From an uncultured Hyphomicrobiales bacterium (GTDB lineage Bacteria > Pseudomonadota > Alphaproteobacteria > Rhizobiales > Xanthobacteraceae), in assembly GCA_903878085.1 (NCBI GenBank), contig CAIRGJ010000055.1, positions 141,222 through 205,221 of the forward strand: a stretch of DNA of 64,000 nt, in the 5' to 3' direction. Below, one piece after another: positions 62,635 to 64,000 of the stretch (within the stretch, counting starts at the first letter, position 1; the number at the start of each line of letters is the position of its first letter). The notes under the pieces were generated by a model. That model was not told where the DNA came from, ran no database searches, and worked only from the letters and a program-made list of their open reading frames with translations. The translations under genes and the position numbers were made by a program.

Positions 62635-63039
62635 ATGGACATTATCGCTTGCGGCGCGCGGCCGTCGAAAAAGATGGGCGCGCCGAGTTTTACCGGAACG
62701 GTGTGGCAGGATCCGATCATCCAGGCACCGGAGCCGGCGCTGCTGCGTTCGGCCTGGGTGCGGTTCGAGCCCGGCGCGCGCACGGCCTGGCACACGCATC
62801 CGCTCGGGCAAACGCTTCATGTCACCTCCGGCGTCGGACGGGTGCAAACCTGGGGCGGTCCGGTGCGTGAAATCCGCGCCGGCGACACGGTCTGGATTCC
62901 GCCGGACGAAAAGCACTGGCACGGCGCTGCGCCCGAGCACGGCATGGAACACATCGCCATGCAGGAAGCCAAGAATGGCGAGCACGTGGTCTGGCTGGAG
63001 CCGGTCACCGACGCGCAATACGGCGCCAAGCTCGGCTGA
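62635..63039 (+). CDS. Cupin domain protein
   Basis: 134 residues. The first cupin motif is [20 protein letters not shown] and the second [20 protein letters not shown], giving His ligands for a metal (HxH...Q and a later H). Size and sequence resemble small carboxymuconolactone-pathway or (R)-mandelonitrile-lyase-like cupins. Substrate unknown. A GGGAGG ribosome site precedes the ATG. Confidence 0.85.
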   Translation: MDIIACGARPSKKMGAPSFTGTVWQDPIIQAPEPALLRSAWVRFEPGARTAWHTHPLGQTLHVTSGVGRVQTWGGPVREIRAGDTVWIPPDEKHWHGAAPEHGMEHIAMQEAKNGEHVVWLEPVTDAQYGAKLG

Positions 63040-63140
63040 TCTCATCAAACAAGCGTCACCAATAGGGAATAGCGGTTGGCGCGCGGGGTTTGCTTTCGCG
63101 AATGGACGGCGTCGGGCCGGACCACATGGGAGGAATACAA

Positions 63141-63815
63141 ATGACTTTGACTCGAATTGGCGCGCCGTTGGCGGCATGTCTGTCGTTGTTGAGTGTTGCG
63201 CAAGTTCTGCCAAGCGTTGCGCAGGCGCAGCAGGCGGCCATGGGCTTCTTTGTGACCAGTGTCGGGATTGGCAAGGGTGCCGATCTCGGTGGTCTCGCCG
63301 GCGCCGACGCGCACTGCCAGACTCTCGGCAAAGCCGCGGGCGCGGGCGCCAAGACCTGGCACGCTTATCTCTCGACCCAAGGCGCCGGCGCGGTGAATGC
63401 GCGCGATCGCATCGGCAAGGGGCCCTGGACCAACGCCAAGGGTGCGGTCGTCGCCAAGGACGTCGCCGAGTTGCATGGCGCCAACAACCTGACCAAGCAG
63501 ACCGTGCTCACCGAAAAAGGCGAGGTGAATAACGGCCGCGGCGATACGCCCAACCGCCACGACGTCCTCACCGGCTCGCAGCCGGACGGCACGGCTTTTG
63601 CGGCCGACAAGGACATGACCTGCAAGAACTACACGAGCAGCACACAAGGGGCCGTCATGCTTGGCCACGCCGACCGCATCGGCTTGACTGAAGACCCCGT
63701 CGCCAAGTCCTGGAACTCGTCGCACCCGTCGCGCGGTGCCGAAGGCGGCTGCAGCCAGGCCGACCTGCGCAGCACCGGCGGCGACGGCCTGCTGTACTGC
63801 TTCGCCACCAACTAA
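63141..63815 (+). CDS. Exported lectin-like protein
   Basis: 224 residues from ATG 63141, with GGAGG 8-10 bp upstream. The signal peptide ends near AQA-QQ. The mature region MGFFVTSVGIGKGADLGGLA-GADAHCQTLG, KTWHAYLSTQ and VNARDRIGKGPW, with Cys residues near 59, 168, 208 and 221, is the pattern annotated as lectin in Bradyrhizobium-like genomes and resembles a C-type-lectin-like fold. Carbohydrate binding is untested. A 17-bp hairpin follows. Confidence 0.7.
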   Translation: MTLTRIGAPLAACLSLLSVAQVLPSVAQAQQAAMGFFVTSVGIGKGADLGGLAGADAHCQTLGKAAGAGAKTWHAYLSTQGAGAVNARDRIGKGPWTNAKGAVVAKDVAELHGANNLTKQTVLTEKGEVNNGRGDTPNRHDVLTGSQPDGTAFAADKDMTCKNYTSSTQGAVMLGHADRIGLTEDPVAKSWNSSHPSRGAEGGCSQADLRSTGGDGLLYCFATN

Positions 63816-63823
63816 CGCGGCTT

Positions 63824-63862
63824 ACGTCGCGGCCATTCCGGCAATCGGGATGGCCGCGACGT
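63824..63862 (+). terminator. Hairpin after the lectin-like gene
   Basis: The left arm at 63824-63840 and the right arm at 63846-63862 form a 17-bp stem with one G-U pair and a 5-nt loop. It starts 8 bp after the stop. There is no T-run, so termination is probable but not certain. Confidence 0.5.
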
Positions 63863-63990
63863 CCCACGCCTATAATCCGTATATCGGAATGGGGCATTTT
63901 TCTTGCATTTTGCGCATTTGTGACACGGTGGCGTTGCGCCGTTCGGCAATTGCATGCAAATGGAACTTTGACGGCGGTCGAATATTTTTA

Positions 63991-64000
63991 GGGGGGGGGG
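63991..64000. other. Terminal run of ten G
   Basis: The window ends in exactly ten G residues after ATTTTTA. A homopolymer at the very end may be a sequencing or contig-end artefact, although it could be real sequence. The 128 bp between the hairpin and this run hold no recognisable gene. Confidence 0.5.

Noticed and set aside
62378..63532. 384-residue rightward frame crossing three small genes
   Set aside because: Arg-rich out-of-frame reading of the exported protein, cupin and lectin-like genes, each of which has its own ribosome site.

Overview
The window reads as chromosomal DNA of a motile alphaproteobacterium of the order Hyphomicrobiales (Rhizobiales), probably close to the Bradyrhizobium / Rhodopseudomonas / Pseudolabrys group. 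The basis is GC-rich coding sequence, a Caulobacter-type flagellar set (flbT, flaF, fliX, motE-like, no sign of a sigma-28 or flhDC system), a single-cysteine alphaproteobacterial DksA, the hybrid kinase CckA, a FixK2-type box in front of hemN, and two families of dispersed palindromic repeats of the kind common in these genomes. No tRNA, rRNA, CRISPR, phage or insertion sequence was seen. The last ten bases are all G and may be a contig-end artefact.

Layout. 1-24.7 kb is a mosaic of housekeeping and envelope genes: two tandem paralogous membrane proteins (the first cut by the window edge), a CoxE-type VWA protein, DUF6455, chaB-hemN behind a FixK-like box, two paralogous crescentin-like coiled-coil proteins 5 kb apart, a methyltransferase, lactate permease, an exported metallo-beta-lactamase-fold lactonase, a universal stress protein, a SixA-like phosphatase, an FAD oxidoreductase, MipA/OmpV, a lipoprotein and a MoxR ATPase. 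Next come a Thr-rich octapeptide-repeat protein, a TPR-GT41 (OGT/FlmG-like) glycosyltransferase, and exported msrA-msrB.

24.8-56.9 kb is the flagellar region: flgE-flgK-flgL; flagellin-flbT-flaF; an asparagine-synthetase-like gene; a second flaF and a second flagellin; an unknown repeat protein; flgI-flgJ-flgN-like facing fliX; dksA; a 1-kb gene-free zone holding two repeat elements; flgF-flgG-flgA-flgH facing fliL-fliM-DUF6468-motE; a 1255-residue exported TPR protein; fliO-fliP facing flgB-flgC-fliE-fliQ-fliR-flhB. It ends at cckA. The last 4.4 kb has small exported proteins, a Tim44-like protein, PilZ, cold-shock, cupin and lectin-like genes.

How it fits together. Three kinds of regulatory site recur in the intergenic regions of the flagellar cluster. 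(1) Sigma-54 promoters sit before flgE, flgI and flgF. (2) A phased palindrome, CGGCA-N5-TGCCG, lies about 85-95 bp upstream of each sigma-54 promoter and also next to the flgB and fliO starts; this is the expected layout for FlbD enhancer/repressor sites. (3) TTAACCAT half-sites and two full TTAA-N7-TTAA boxes (CtrA-like) occur before fliX, fliL, flgB, fliO, the flagellins and the 1255-residue gene, and also before both crescentin-like genes. With fliX and cckA present, this is a readable version of the CckA-CtrA / FliX-FlbD / sigma-54 hierarchy, possibly extended to cell-shape genes.

The least explained items are the octapeptide-repeat protein beside a GT41 enzyme, the asparagine-synthetase-like gene between two flagellin-flaF modules, and a 400-bp multi-hairpin element near 39.85-40.2 kb whose core folds as a three-way junction.
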